NCBI GenBank assembly: GCA_030654155.1 | Contig: JAURYA010000049.1 | Coordinates: 1-42,270, forward strand | DNA: 42,270 nucleotides | Direction of reading: 5' to 3' | DNA from: Sulfurimonas sp. | GTDB lineage: Bacteria; Campylobacterota; Campylobacteria; Campylobacterales; Sulfurimonadaceae | Part shown: positions 31,502 through 40,156 of the stretch, piece by piece | Position numbering within the stretch: position 1 is the stretch's first letter | How the letters are laid out: the number at the start of each line of letters is the position of its first letter | Program-made: the position numbers and the translations under genes | The notes under the pieces: generated by a model | Told to the model about the DNA's origin: nothing | What the model saw: only the letters and a program-made list of their open reading frames with translations | Database searches by the model: none

Positions 31502-31924
31502 TTATATTTGACTAAATTTAGCTTTTACAGCTTCTTTAAACAGTGGGATTTGTGATTTTAAATCACTTGCCAACTGCTCGCGGGCATGAGCGAGTGACTG
31601 CTCATACTCTAAATACTGACTAGCTAATTCAGCACGTTTTGCTTCTAATTTACTCTCTGCCAACTCTCTAGCATCCGCAATAACTTTCTCTCTCAGGGCC
31701 GAAGCTTCCAATTTAGCATTTGCAATTATTGATTGCGCTTTTGATTCAAGTTCATTGATTTCATCATCGTTGGAACCTACTTTTTCTAGGTCTTTTTTGA
31801 TGTCCTCATCCCTTTTACTCATGTAAGCAAACAACGGATTGTAAAGCCAACTGTTTAGAACGGCGATAAGAGTAAGAAACACGATTAATGTAGCTACAAG
31901 TAGTATCGGATTTATATCTAACAT
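31502..31924 (-). CDS. ATP synthase F0 subunit b' (second b-type subunit)
   Basis: LIAVLNSWLYNPLFAYMSKRDEDIKKDLEKV..ANAKLEASALREKVIADAREL. Confidence 0.9.
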   Translation of the reverse strand: MLDINPILLVATLIVFLTLIAVLNSWLYNPLFAYMSKRDEDIKKDLEKVGSNDDEINELESKAQSIIANAKLEASALREKVIADARELAESKLEAKRAELASQYLEYEQSLAHAREQLASDLKSQIPLFKEAVKAKFSQI

Positions 31925-32017
31925 AGCACCTCCTAAAAGTTGCGTGATTATACTACTTTAAAATTAAAAGAATTGTTAAAGAAAGATAAAATTTAAAAAT
32001 TTATTACTTTTTGAGTA

Positions 32018-32860
32018 TTATTTTTGAAGATAAGTTAAAAATTTGTTTATCTGATTTTCATTATCAAATTCTATTGTTAAACTTTTATTAGAATTCTTAA
32101 TTTTAAATCCAAGTGCAGACAACTTTTCTCTAATCTCTTTAAAATCATATGAGATAGTCTCCGGTTTGCTATAAGATTCTGTCTTATTGTTCTTAATGCT
32201 TTTAATAGTAGCTTCAACTTCTCTAACACTTAATTTTTGTCCAACAATTGAGTTAACAATCAGCTGCTGCTGCTTTTCATCAAGCCCTACTAGAACTTTA
32301 GCATGCCCTGTGCTGATTTTCTTCTCTATTAGCGCTCTTTGTGTTTTTTGTGAAAGTTGCAAAAGTCTAATCGTATTTGTAATATGCGTTCTGCTTTTAT
32401 GAATTTTAGTCGAGAGTTCATCTTGTGTAATATTGTGAAGTTTGATAAGCTCGCCGTAAGCATGTGCCAACTCAATCGAATTAAGTTCATCTCTTTGAAT
32501 ATTTTCAATCAAAGCAAACTGTCTCATCTTTTGTTCATCGCTATTTAAAACAATTGCACGGATTGTTTTTAGTTTTGCCAGTTTTGATGCACGAAGTCTT
32601 CTCTCTCCTGCAATAAGCACATAGCCGTCAATATCCTCTGTTACAATAATAGGCTGGATTAACCCATCGTTTTTTATTGATTCGCCTAGTTCATAAAGAG
32701 AACTTTCTTCAAAATGTTTTCTTGGTTGAAATGGATTTGGTCTTATATCTTTTAATGCAATCTCTATAATTGAATCTTTTTGAGAAACTTCATTTTCATA
32801 AGCCTCATCAATCTCGCCTAAAAGCTCGCCTAAACCTCTACCTAATTTTTGTGACTTCAT
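32018..32860 (-). CDS. parB: Chromosome partitioning protein ParB
   Basis: IRPNPFQPRKHFEESSLYELGESIKNDGLIQPI; GERRLRASKLA; HTH. Confidence 0.97.
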   Translation of the reverse strand: MKSQKLGRGLGELLGEIDEAYENEVSQKDSIIEIALKDIRPNPFQPRKHFEESSLYELGESIKNDGLIQPIIVTEDIDGYVLIAGERRLRASKLAKLKTIRAIVLNSDEQKMRQFALIENIQRDELNSIELAHAYGELIKLHNITQDELSTKIHKSRTHITNTIRLLQLSQKTQRALIEKKISTGHAKVLVGLDEKQQQLIVNSIVGQKLSVREVEATIKSIKNNKTESYSKPETISYDFKEIREKLSALGFKIKNSNKSLTIEFDNENQINKFLTYLQK

Positions 32861-33642
32861 ACTTCCATAATCGCTTGTGCTAAATTTTGATATGCTATTG
32901 AACCGATTGATTTTACATCATACAATATTGCAGGTTTTCCAAATGATGGAGATTCCGCCAACTTTACATTTCTAGGAACTACTATAATCTCACCATCTGC
33001 ATCTTTAAAAAGCTTGCTGTTAAAATGTTGTTTTAAATCTGCAAAAACCTGCTTTGATAAATTATTTTGAGCGCTGAACATTGTCGGTAAAAAACCCTTT
33101 ATAATCAACTTCTGATTGATTGATTTTCTAACCAATTTTACTGTATTCAAAAGCTGCGCAAGACCTTCAAGCGCAAAAAACTCACACTGTATAGGAATGA
33201 TTACCGAGTTTGAAGCAGAGAGAGCGTTTATTGTCATAGGTCCAAGAGCAGGAGGAGAATCTATGATAATATAATCGTAATCTTTTAAAACACTTGCTAT
33301 TGCCTTTTTTAAAAGAAGCTCACGGCCTTTTGAGTTCTCCGCATCATAATACTCTTTCTCTATTCCGACAAGCCCAATATTTGAGGGCGCAAGATGAAGA
33401 GTCGGAAGTTCTGACTTTAAAATAATATCTTTTAGCTTCTTCGTCCCGATTAGAACATGATAAATATTGAACTCATAATCATTTCTGTGAAAGCCTAGCG
33501 ACGTAGTGGCATTTGCCTGTGGATCCGAGTCAATAAGAAGCACTTTTTTTTCTGCAACTGCAAGTGAAGCAGCTAAATTTACGGCAGTAGTTGTTTTACC
33601 GACTCCACCCTTTTGATTTGCAATTACAATGACTTCACTCAT
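32857..33642 (-). CDS. parA: Chromosome partitioning ATPase ParA/Soj
   Basis: IANQKGGVGKTTTAVNLAASLA. Confidence 0.97.
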   Translation of the reverse strand: MSEVIVIANQKGGVGKTTTAVNLAASLAVAEKKVLLIDSDPQANATTSLGFHRNDYEFNIYHVLIGTKKLKDIILKSELPTLHLAPSNIGLVGIEKEYYDAENSKGRELLLKKAIASVLKDYDYIIIDSPPALGPMTINALSASNSVIIPIQCEFFALEGLAQLLNTVKLVRKSINQKLIIKGFLPTMFSAQNNLSKQVFADLKQHFNSKLFKDADGEIIVVPRNVKLAESPSFGKPAILYDVKSIGSIAYQNLAQAIMEV

Positions 33643-34274
33643 CTTAGACTGTACATCCTCTCACCGTTTATTACAATAGAGCCGTCACTGCAAAGTGAAG
33701 CATCCCCTAAAGAAATTATTAAATTTTTATTGTGTGTATAAAAGTTTTGATTCTTGTAAAATTCTATCTTATATTTACTAAAAACCTGCTTCCATAAATT
33801 TATTTTTTTAATATTATTAAAATATCTCTCTATCAGTTTGTCTCTATCTACGGCGACATCAAGCTTGCCAAAACCAAGAGGCGCCTCTGCTATATTTAAC
33901 CCGACTCCGCAGACGAGGGTGTCTTTTACCAAATTTGTAATCATACCACCGATTTTTTTGTCACCTATGTAAAAATCATTCGGCCACTTTAGCCAGATGG
34001 CAGAATCAAATTCAGACAATGTCTCTTTTAAAATATAAGAAAAATATATAGAAGCAGATTCTAGCTTAAGGTCTTTTGGGAGTTCATTTAAAGGAGTTGC
34101 AAAAGATAAAAAAAGATTATTTCTTACACCGTTCCAAGAGTTTCCCCTGCTGCCAATGCCGTCTGTTTGAGAATCTGCAACAACAGCACAAGGCAGAGAT
34201 ATTTTACCCTCTTGTATCAGCTCTTTTAGATATTTTTGAGTTGAGTCAACGCTATCAAGATAGATTATCTGCAA
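33639..34274 (-). CDS. birA: Biotin-[acetyl-CoA-carboxylase] ligase
   Basis: GIGSRGNSWNGVRNNLFLSF; LKWPNDFYIGDKKIGGMI. Confidence 0.92.
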   Translation of the reverse strand: MQIIYLDSVDSTQKYLKELIQEGKISLPCAVVADSQTDGIGSRGNSWNGVRNNLFLSFATPLNELPKDLKLESASIYFSYILKETLSEFDSAIWLKWPNDFYIGDKKIGGMITNLVKDTLVCGVGLNIAEAPLGFGKLDVAVDRDKLIERYFNNIKKINLWKQVFSKYKIEFYKNQNFYTHNKNLIISLGDASLCSDGSIVINGERMYSLR

Positions 34275-35163
34275 TGCCTAATCTTTTTCCATTTATATAA
34301 GATAGAACATCCATCTCATTTTTTGATTCTGGCTGAACTCTGTAAACTTTTACACTTCCATTTTTACATCCGACTATAATAGAATCTTTTTCTACATGTA
34401 AAATTTTTCCGCTCTCATTTTGGCTCTCTTTTTCTGCCAGCTCTATCTTTTTTAATTTCAATCCTGATTTCAGATAAATTCCCGGCCAAGGCGTAAATGC
34501 ACGGTATTTATTAAAGAGACTCTGCGCGTCTTCAAACGCTACTTCGCCCTCTTGTTTTGTTATCTTTGTACAGTGTGAAGATGCAGAGTTATCCTGTTTA
34601 ACCGGAGTATATGAGTTGAAATTTTCCAACACATCGATACTCAGCTCACATGCCACGTCCGTAAGCCTCTCAAAGAGTGATTCTGCCATCTCGCTATCAT
34701 TCACATCAATCTCTTTGATTTTTATAATATCTCCGGTGTCAAGACCCTCATCCATAAGCATAGCAGTAACACCTGTTTTAGTATCTCCGTTTAAGAGAGT
34801 CTGCTGAATCGGACTTGCTCCTCTGTAGTGCGGCAATATAGAAGCATGAAGATTTATACACGGAGCGTGGCTTAAAATCTCTTTTGGCAATATCTGTCCA
34901 TAAGCCGCCACAACGATGTAGTCGCACTCGATTTTTTTAAGCTCTGCAACAACATCTGATTCTCTAAGTCTGCTTGGCTGATAAATGGCAATGTTATTTT
35001 GAAGTGCGATTGTTTTTACAATCGGAGGAGTCAGGACTTTTTTTCGCCCTACCGGTTTGTCGGGCTGCGTATAAACTGCTACTACTTCCATATCTTTGTT
35101 ATTAATAATTTTTTCTAAAATACGTCCCGCATAATCAGGCGTTCCCATGAAGATAATCTTCAT
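34255..35163 (-). CDS. fmt: Methionyl-tRNA formyltransferase
   Basis: IIFMGTPDYAGRIL; NLHASILPHYRGASPIQQTLLNGD. Confidence 0.97.
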   Translation of the reverse strand: MKIIFMGTPDYAGRILEKIINNKDMEVVAVYTQPDKPVGRKKVLTPPIVKTIALQNNIAIYQPSRLRESDVVAELKKIECDYIVVAAYGQILPKEILSHAPCINLHASILPHYRGASPIQQTLLNGDTKTGVTAMLMDEGLDTGDIIKIKEIDVNDSEMAESLFERLTDVACELSIDVLENFNSYTPVKQDNSASSHCTKITKQEGEVAFEDAQSLFNKYRAFTPWPGIYLKSGLKLKKIELAEKESQNESGKILHVEKDSIIVGCKNGSVKVYRVQPESKNEMDVLSYINGKRLGIADNLS

Positions 35164-35927
35164 TAAGCACCTCTTGTAAAAAGAGTTCCGCCTGCATGTT
35201 TGCCCTCAAGCATTAAACTTTTTATGTCACTCAAATCATATCCGCTTGTCAGTACCATATCAATGTTGTGTGACAAAAGATAGCTGGCCGCTTTTAGTTT
35301 TGTCAAAATTCCGCCTGTTGCAAAAGCGCCGTGAGGAGTCGCCTCTTTCTCAAGTTCATCTGCATCTATAGAATTTACAATTTTTAATATTTTTGCATCG
35401 ATAAATTTTCTCGGGTCTTTGTCATAGTAAGCGTCTATGTCGGATAAGATAATAAGCAAATTGGAATCGGTATGTTTTGCAACGTAGGCTGAGAGCTGGT
35501 CGTTGTCTCCAACCACAAGCTCTTTTGTAGTAGTTGCATCATTTTCATTGATAATCGGAATAACTCCATTTGAGAGAAGCGTATTGATGGTATCTTTTAT
35601 CTTTTTGCTCTCATCATCATCATTGAAATTTGCAGCCGTTACCAATACCTGCGCCGTCAAGATATTGCTTGTTGCAAACTTCTTTGCATATTTTCTCATA
35701 AGTATCGGCTGACCAATTGAAGCAAGTGCCTGTTTGTTTTGCAATATGCTTCTATCTAACTTCAACTCTGTATATCCAGCCGCCACTGCACCAGATGAAA
35801 CTAAAATAACTTCATTTGTTTTTCTAAGCTCGCATAAAAAATCAACCAAAACTCTCATACGCCCGAGTGCTATTGCATCATTCTCACTTAATACGGCACT
35901 TCCAACTTTTACAACTACTCTTCTCAT
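35163..35927 (-). CDS. proB: Glutamate 5-kinase
   Basis: VVKVGSAVL; VSSGAVAAGYTEL; IINENDATTTKELVVGDNDQLSAYVA; no C-terminal PUA domain visible (254 aa). Confidence 0.95.
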   Translation of the reverse strand: MRRVVVKVGSAVLSENDAIALGRMRVLVDFLCELRKTNEVILVSSGAVAAGYTELKLDRSILQNKQALASIGQPILMRKYAKKFATSNILTAQVLVTAANFNDDDESKKIKDTINTLLSNGVIPIINENDATTTKELVVGDNDQLSAYVAKHTDSNLLIILSDIDAYYDKDPRKFIDAKILKIVNSIDADELEKEATPHGAFATGGILTKLKAASYLLSHNIDMVLTSGYDLSDIKSLMLEGKHAGGTLFTRGA

Positions 35928-35953
35928 ATCTTCATCTCTAAATTAAAAATTTA

Positions 35954-37063
35954 TTATTTACTATAAACTCTGTTTGTTTGTACAAGATTAAATAGTGCAT
36001 GCTTCAAACCATCGATATTTTTATGCGTAGCTGAAGATATCGGTGCAACGAAATATGGAAGAGTTTTGTCATATCCAAGCGTCTCATCTGAACTGTTTTG
36101 AACAAAATATGGAAGCGAATCATCAAAACCTATCTCGCTGTTTTTATTTGCTTTTACTCCGATTATTTCCATAAATCCATTTACCAGATCGTTTATCTCA
36201 TCCTGTGGAACAATATCTACTCTTGTCAGAGCAATAGCATAGCTGCTGTGAGCCAATGTTTCCGAGAATGCAGCTACTTCAGCTTTTAGCGTCTCTATCT
36301 GCTCTTTTAAATCTCTGTATGATGCTAAATCAACCATAAACAGAAGGATTTTTGTTCTCTCGATATGTCTTAAAAATTGAATTCCAAGACCTTTGCCCTC
36401 ATGCGCTCCGCCGATAATACCGGGAATGTCAGCCATAATAAATGATTCAAAATCACCAATATTTACCTGACCTAGTTTTGGAGTAAGCGTTGTAAACTCA
36501 TAGTTCGCAATTTCAGGACGTGCATTTGAAACAGTTGATATAAGAGTTGATTTCCCTACATTTGGAAAACCTACCAGACCGACATCGGCTATAAGCTTGA
36601 GGTCTAACTTGATTGTTCTAGTTTCACCCTTCTCACCCGGCTGCGCATAAGTAGGTCGCTGATTTGTAGAAGATTTAAAGTGGGTATTGCCTAGTCCGCC
36701 TTTTCCGCCGGTAATAAACAACTCCTCCTGTCCATCTTTTAACATGTCAAATAAAACTTCTCCGCTTTCTGCGTCGATTATTTGAGTGCCTGGCGGTACG
36801 ATAATAACCTTTTTAGAACCGGATTTTCCAGCCATATTTGAGCTTTCACCCTGAGCTCCATTATCTGCTTTTATGTGCATCTTCTTTTGAAAGTGAGATA
36901 GTGTATGCGTGTTGTTATCACATTTAAACCAGATATCTCCGCCTTTTCCGCCATCTCCGCCATTTGGACCACCGTTAATAACAAATTTTTCACGACGAAA
37001 TGAAACACAACCTTGACCACCTTTTCCTGAAGAGACTGTGAGTTCTACGCTATCTGTAAACAA
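35954..37063 (-). CDS. obgE: GTPase Obg/CgtA
   Basis: Gly-rich Obg fold VSSGKGGQGCVSFRREKFVINGGPNGGDGGKGGDI; GFPNVGKSTLIS. Confidence 0.97.
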   Translation of the reverse strand: MFTDSVELTVSSGKGGQGCVSFRREKFVINGGPNGGDGGKGGDIWFKCDNNTHTLSHFQKKMHIKADNGAQGESSNMAGKSGSKKVIIVPPGTQIIDAESGEVLFDMLKDGQEELFITGGKGGLGNTHFKSSTNQRPTYAQPGEKGETRTIKLDLKLIADVGLVGFPNVGKSTLISTVSNARPEIANYEFTTLTPKLGQVNIGDFESFIMADIPGIIGGAHEGKGLGIQFLRHIERTKILLFMVDLASYRDLKEQIETLKAEVAAFSETLAHSSYAIALTRVDIVPQDEINDLVNGFMEIIGVKANKNSEIGFDDSLPYFVQNSSDETLGYDKTLPYFVAPISSATHKNIDGLKHALFNLVQTNRVYSK

Positions 37064-37214
37064 GTGCTTTCCTTTTAATTTTTCTTTAGCTAATATCTAG
37101 CTATTATCGATAGTAAATTCGACATTTAAATACTCAAAAATCAACTATAACAAAAAAGTAAATTGTTGAATATTTTAACTGTTGTAGATACAAAACCTAA
37201 TGGTTGAAGTAGAA

Positions 37215-37238
37215 ATATTTGGGCATATGCCCAAATAT
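37215..37238. terminator. Perfect 24-nt palindrome downstream of rplU-rpmA, candidate terminator
   Basis: atatttgggcatatgcccaaatat; located 7 nt after rpmA stop on the - strand and before obgE. Confidence 0.6.
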
Positions 37239-37245
37239 AGTAGAA

Positions 37246-37503
37246 TTACGCAGCAGGAATAATTGAAACTTGTTGACGTTTTTTATCTTTTCTATGAAAT
37301 AAAACAGTACCTTCAACAAGAGCAAAAATTGTATGGTCTTTTCCCATACCAACATTTTTACCTGGGTGAACTTTAGTTCCTCTTTGGCGAATAATGATGT
37401 TACCAGCTATTACAGCCTCTCCACCATACTTTTTTACACCAAGTCTTCTACCAGCCGAGTCGCGATTATTCTGCGTACTACCTTGACCTTTTTTATGTGC
37501 CAT
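37246..37503 (-). CDS. rpmA: 50S ribosomal protein L27
   Basis: [29 protein letters not shown]. Confidence 0.98.
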   Translation of the reverse strand: MAHKKGQGSTQNNRDSAGRRLGVKKYGGEAVIAGNIIIRQRGTKVHPGKNVGMGKDHTIFALVEGTVLFHRKDKKRQQVSIIPAA

Positions 37504-37536
37504 CTTGAATCTCCTTAGTTAATTTACAGCTTATTA

Positions 37537-37845
37537 CTAAGCTGCGATTTTTATAATACGAACGCGAGTAAAGTCTCTTCTAAAGCCTCTTTTAACTTTA
37601 GAGTCTTTACGACGACGTTTTTTGAATGTCATAACTTTTTTATCACGACCCTCGTTAATAACTTCAGCAGTTACAACAGCACCCTCAACAAAAGGCGCTC
37701 CCATTTTAAGTTCTCCTGCGTTAACAGCTAGAACTTCTTTAATTTCGATAGTAGCTTTAGGCTCTAGAGACATCTTATCCAATAACAGGATATCGCCCTC
37801 TTGAACTTTATACTGCTTGCCACCGTTTTTGATAATTGCGTACAT
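37537..37845 (-). CDS. rplU: 50S ribosomal protein L21 (start re-set to [13 protein letters not shown])
   Basis: [21 protein letters not shown] track start at 37893 adds a non-conserved 16-aa extension. Confidence 0.96.
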   Translation of the reverse strand: MYAIIKNGGKQYKVQEGDILLLDKMSLEPKATIEIKEVLAVNAGELKMGAPFVEGAVVTAEVINEGRDKKVMTFKKRRRKDSKVKRGFRRDFTRVRIIKIAA

Positions 37846-38022
37846 GTACAATTCCTTAAAATCTTTAATAATTAATTCTCTTGAATATATCAAATATCAT
37901 AAATTCAAAAGTATCATTTCTACAAAAAGTCTGGAATTGTATCTAACCAAGCTTTAAGTTTTGTTTAATTCTTAGCTTAAATTAAATATATCCATAATTT
38001 GAGTTAATTTTATCTTATTAAT

Positions 38023-38364
38023 TTACTCAAGTTCTAATTGCATTAGATACATATCTTCCCCGTCAAGCACATCAAGTTCTGTGCTTTTACATGTAGGGCA
38101 GCAGTATTGTATCTTTTGCAAAATTGATTCATTTAAGCAGTTATTACACCTGATTAGTATTGGCTGAATATTGATTATTAACTCAGCTTCTTCACAAATT
38201 GTTTTTTCTTTAAATGTATCAAATGCAGTTTTCAAAAGCTCTGGCTCAACTCCGCTCATTACGCCTATTTTGATTACAACCTTGGTTACTTTTGTAGCTT
38301 TATTTTGTGCAGCATTCTCATCACATGAGTCTAAAAGAGACTGAACTATACTGTATTCATGCAT
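38023..38364 (-). CDS. hypA: Hydrogenase nickel incorporation protein HypA
   Basis: MHEYSIVQSLLDSC; zinc motif CNNCLNES..CCPTCKS. Confidence 0.93.
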   Translation of the reverse strand: MHEYSIVQSLLDSCDENAAQNKATKVTKVVIKIGVMSGVEPELLKTAFDTFKEKTICEEAELIINIQPILIRCNNCLNESILQKIQYCCPTCKSTELDVLDGEDMYLMQLELE

Positions 38365-38389
38365 CTGTATTCCTTGATTTTATTTCATA

Positions 38390-38411
38390 AAATAAAGGGA
38401 ACCCCTTATTT
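38390..38411 (-). promoter_or_regulatory. Hairpin in hypX-hypA intergenic region, candidate attenuator/terminator
   Basis: - strand AAATAAGGGG-TT-CCCTTTATTT (10-bp stem with one G:U) followed by TTATGAAAT, about 25 nt before hypA ATG. Confidence 0.4.
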
Positions 38412-38515
38412 ATTATATAACGGCATCGGAAGTAATTCCGCTACCTACGCTAACGCTGAGTTTTACCAGCAAAGGCACTACACCTTCGACAGGAAGCCCA
38501 TCGTACTAGTACGAT
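38412..38515. repeat. Palindrome-rich, GC-elevated intergenic element between hypX and hypA
   Basis: Contains cggaa-gtaa-ttccg, cttc-ctgtc-gaag, gctg-gtaaaact-cagc (reading - strand where appropriate) and the perfect 16-nt palindrome atcgtactagtacgat. Confidence 0.4.
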
Positions 38516-40152
38516 TTCAATCTTTGTGGTGTCTGTATCGGACATACTTTATAAACGAACTCTTTTCTCAAAGAATGAAACGAGCTATCTTCATCCCAAA
38601 ATTCTGGGTGCATTGTCTTTAACTCATTCTCTTTGCACTCATTTATAAATTCTCTGTTTCTTTGTAGAAAGTCTTCTTTTTCATATATAAAATCATCATA
38701 CTCGTCTTGCGTTTTTACCAGTTTATTGGTGAAACTTCTTAATTTTTCAAAATAGTTCTCTTTTTCAAAGACCTCATCCACCATATTTATATCTTTTGCT
38801 TTAGAGGCATTTATTGGCATACAACGCTCCAGCAACTCTTTTGACTTAGCCTCGCCTACTCTTTTGGGCAGTGTAAATGTATGATACTCGCTTCCGCTAA
38901 GTCCCAAAGTTTTATAGTGAGGGTTTAAAACAACACTCTTACATGTAACAACATAATCACATGCCAAAGCCAGAAACACTCCGCCTGCTCCGGCATTTTT
39001 ATGTAGAGATGCAACAGTGATTACGTCATCTGCGAATATGATTGATTTTATCAAATCATTCATGGCATTTATGTTGCTCCAGCCGTCCTCTCCCTGCTTT
39101 TTAGAATCTTCGAGTATATTTAGATGTATTCCATTACTGAAAAAATCCGCTCCGCCCATCAAAACAACGACTTTACAACTCTCTTTTAAATACTCAAACG
39201 CATATTTTAGCCTGATGCACTGCTCAGAATGCATAGCGCCATTGTGAAAGTTAAAGCACAGATATGCCACATCGCCGTCTTTATGCGAGCCTATCTCATA
39301 AAATGTTTTATAGCTCATGTCAAATATAAGAGGAACTCTATCCTCTTTAACGCCTTTGATTTTCTCTTTTAAGACATAAGTACACGGCAGTTTAAACTTT
39401 CCTACCTCTTGCATATGAGTTATCCATAAAGCCCCGTCAATAGTGCCGACACATACAGCACCGTCTCTTTTGGCGATTATCTCTTTTGGTTCTCCTCTTA
39501 ACTTCTCCTCTTCCCAGGCACCGAAAAGATAACACTCTATTCCCAAAAACTCATCTTTTACGCCCGGAAAACTATCGCTTACATGTATCTTTTTTATTAT
39601 CTCTTTTGTGCTATTTTTTTGCCAATCTATTGCCCTGTCATTTTGGCTCAGGTAATTATGCATCGGCATTTTTAGTTGAGGAGTGGGTTTGAACTCTTTA
39701 TCGTCCAAATTTTTAAGCAGCTCTTTTAAGGCTTTTGAGGCGGCATCAGCAACTTCATTTCTGTATATAGAAGCCTTTGTCGCATCTCTCATCTCAAATC
39801 TTACTTCGGCGTATATATCTCCGCCGTCAAACTCTTCGTTTGCTTTAAGTATTACGACTCCCCACTCTTTTTTATCTTCCCTCAAAGCATGGTCGAGTGC
39901 ATTATGTCCTCTGTCTCCTCTTATGCCGGGATGAAGTATAAAAGTGGGAGTTTTAAGAAATATCTCACATGGGAGATACTTTTTCAGGTAAGGGCAAAAG
40001 ATGATATCTGGCTGAAACTCCAGAGCGCTCTGCATCATCGCCTCACTGCTTATGGCATACTGCACCGATACTGCATGATTCATATCTTGAAGCTCGCAAA
40101 AAACTCTTTGCGTAAGAGAGTTAAATGCAGATACGATAAGAAGTATTTTCAT
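38506..40152 (-). CDS. hypX: Hydrogenase maturation protein HypX/HoxX (formyltransferase-like N-terminus plus enoyl-CoA hydratase-like C-terminus)
   Basis: FILHPGIRGDRGHNALDHAL; C-terminal crotonase-like VVLMGGADFFSNGIHLNILED..NAGAGGVFLALACDYVV; adjacent hypE/hypD. Confidence 0.9.
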   Translation of the reverse strand: MKILLIVSAFNSLTQRVFCELQDMNHAVSVQYAISSEAMMQSALEFQPDIIFCPYLKKYLPCEIFLKTPTFILHPGIRGDRGHNALDHALREDKKEWGVVILKANEEFDGGDIYAEVRFEMRDATKASIYRNEVADAASKALKELLKNLDDKEFKPTPQLKMPMHNYLSQNDRAIDWQKNSTKEIIKKIHVSDSFPGVKDEFLGIECYLFGAWEEEKLRGEPKEIIAKRDGAVCVGTIDGALWITHMQEVGKFKLPCTYVLKEKIKGVKEDRVPLIFDMSYKTFYEIGSHKDGDVAYLCFNFHNGAMHSEQCIRLKYAFEYLKESCKVVVLMGGADFFSNGIHLNILEDSKKQGEDGWSNINAMNDLIKSIIFADDVITVASLHKNAGAGGVFLALACDYVVTCKSVVLNPHYKTLGLSGSEYHTFTLPKRVGEAKSKELLERCMPINASKAKDINMVDEVFEKENYFEKLRSFTNKLVKTQDEYDDFIYEKEDFLQRNREFINECKENELKTMHPEFWDEDSSFHSLRKEFVYKVCPIQTPQRLKSY

Positions 40153-40156
40153 AGCT

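Noticed and set aside
32018-33642. Expected parS site near parAB
   Set aside because: No TGTTTCACGTGAAACA-like palindrome was seen near parAB by eye; not claimed. A motif scan would be required.
38359-38622. + strand ORF reading ..NGIGSNSATYANAEFYQQRHYTFDRKPIVLVRFQS..
   Set aside because: It overlaps the hypA start and hypX end antisense and runs through the palindromic element. It is most likely a spurious translation of that element, not a gene.
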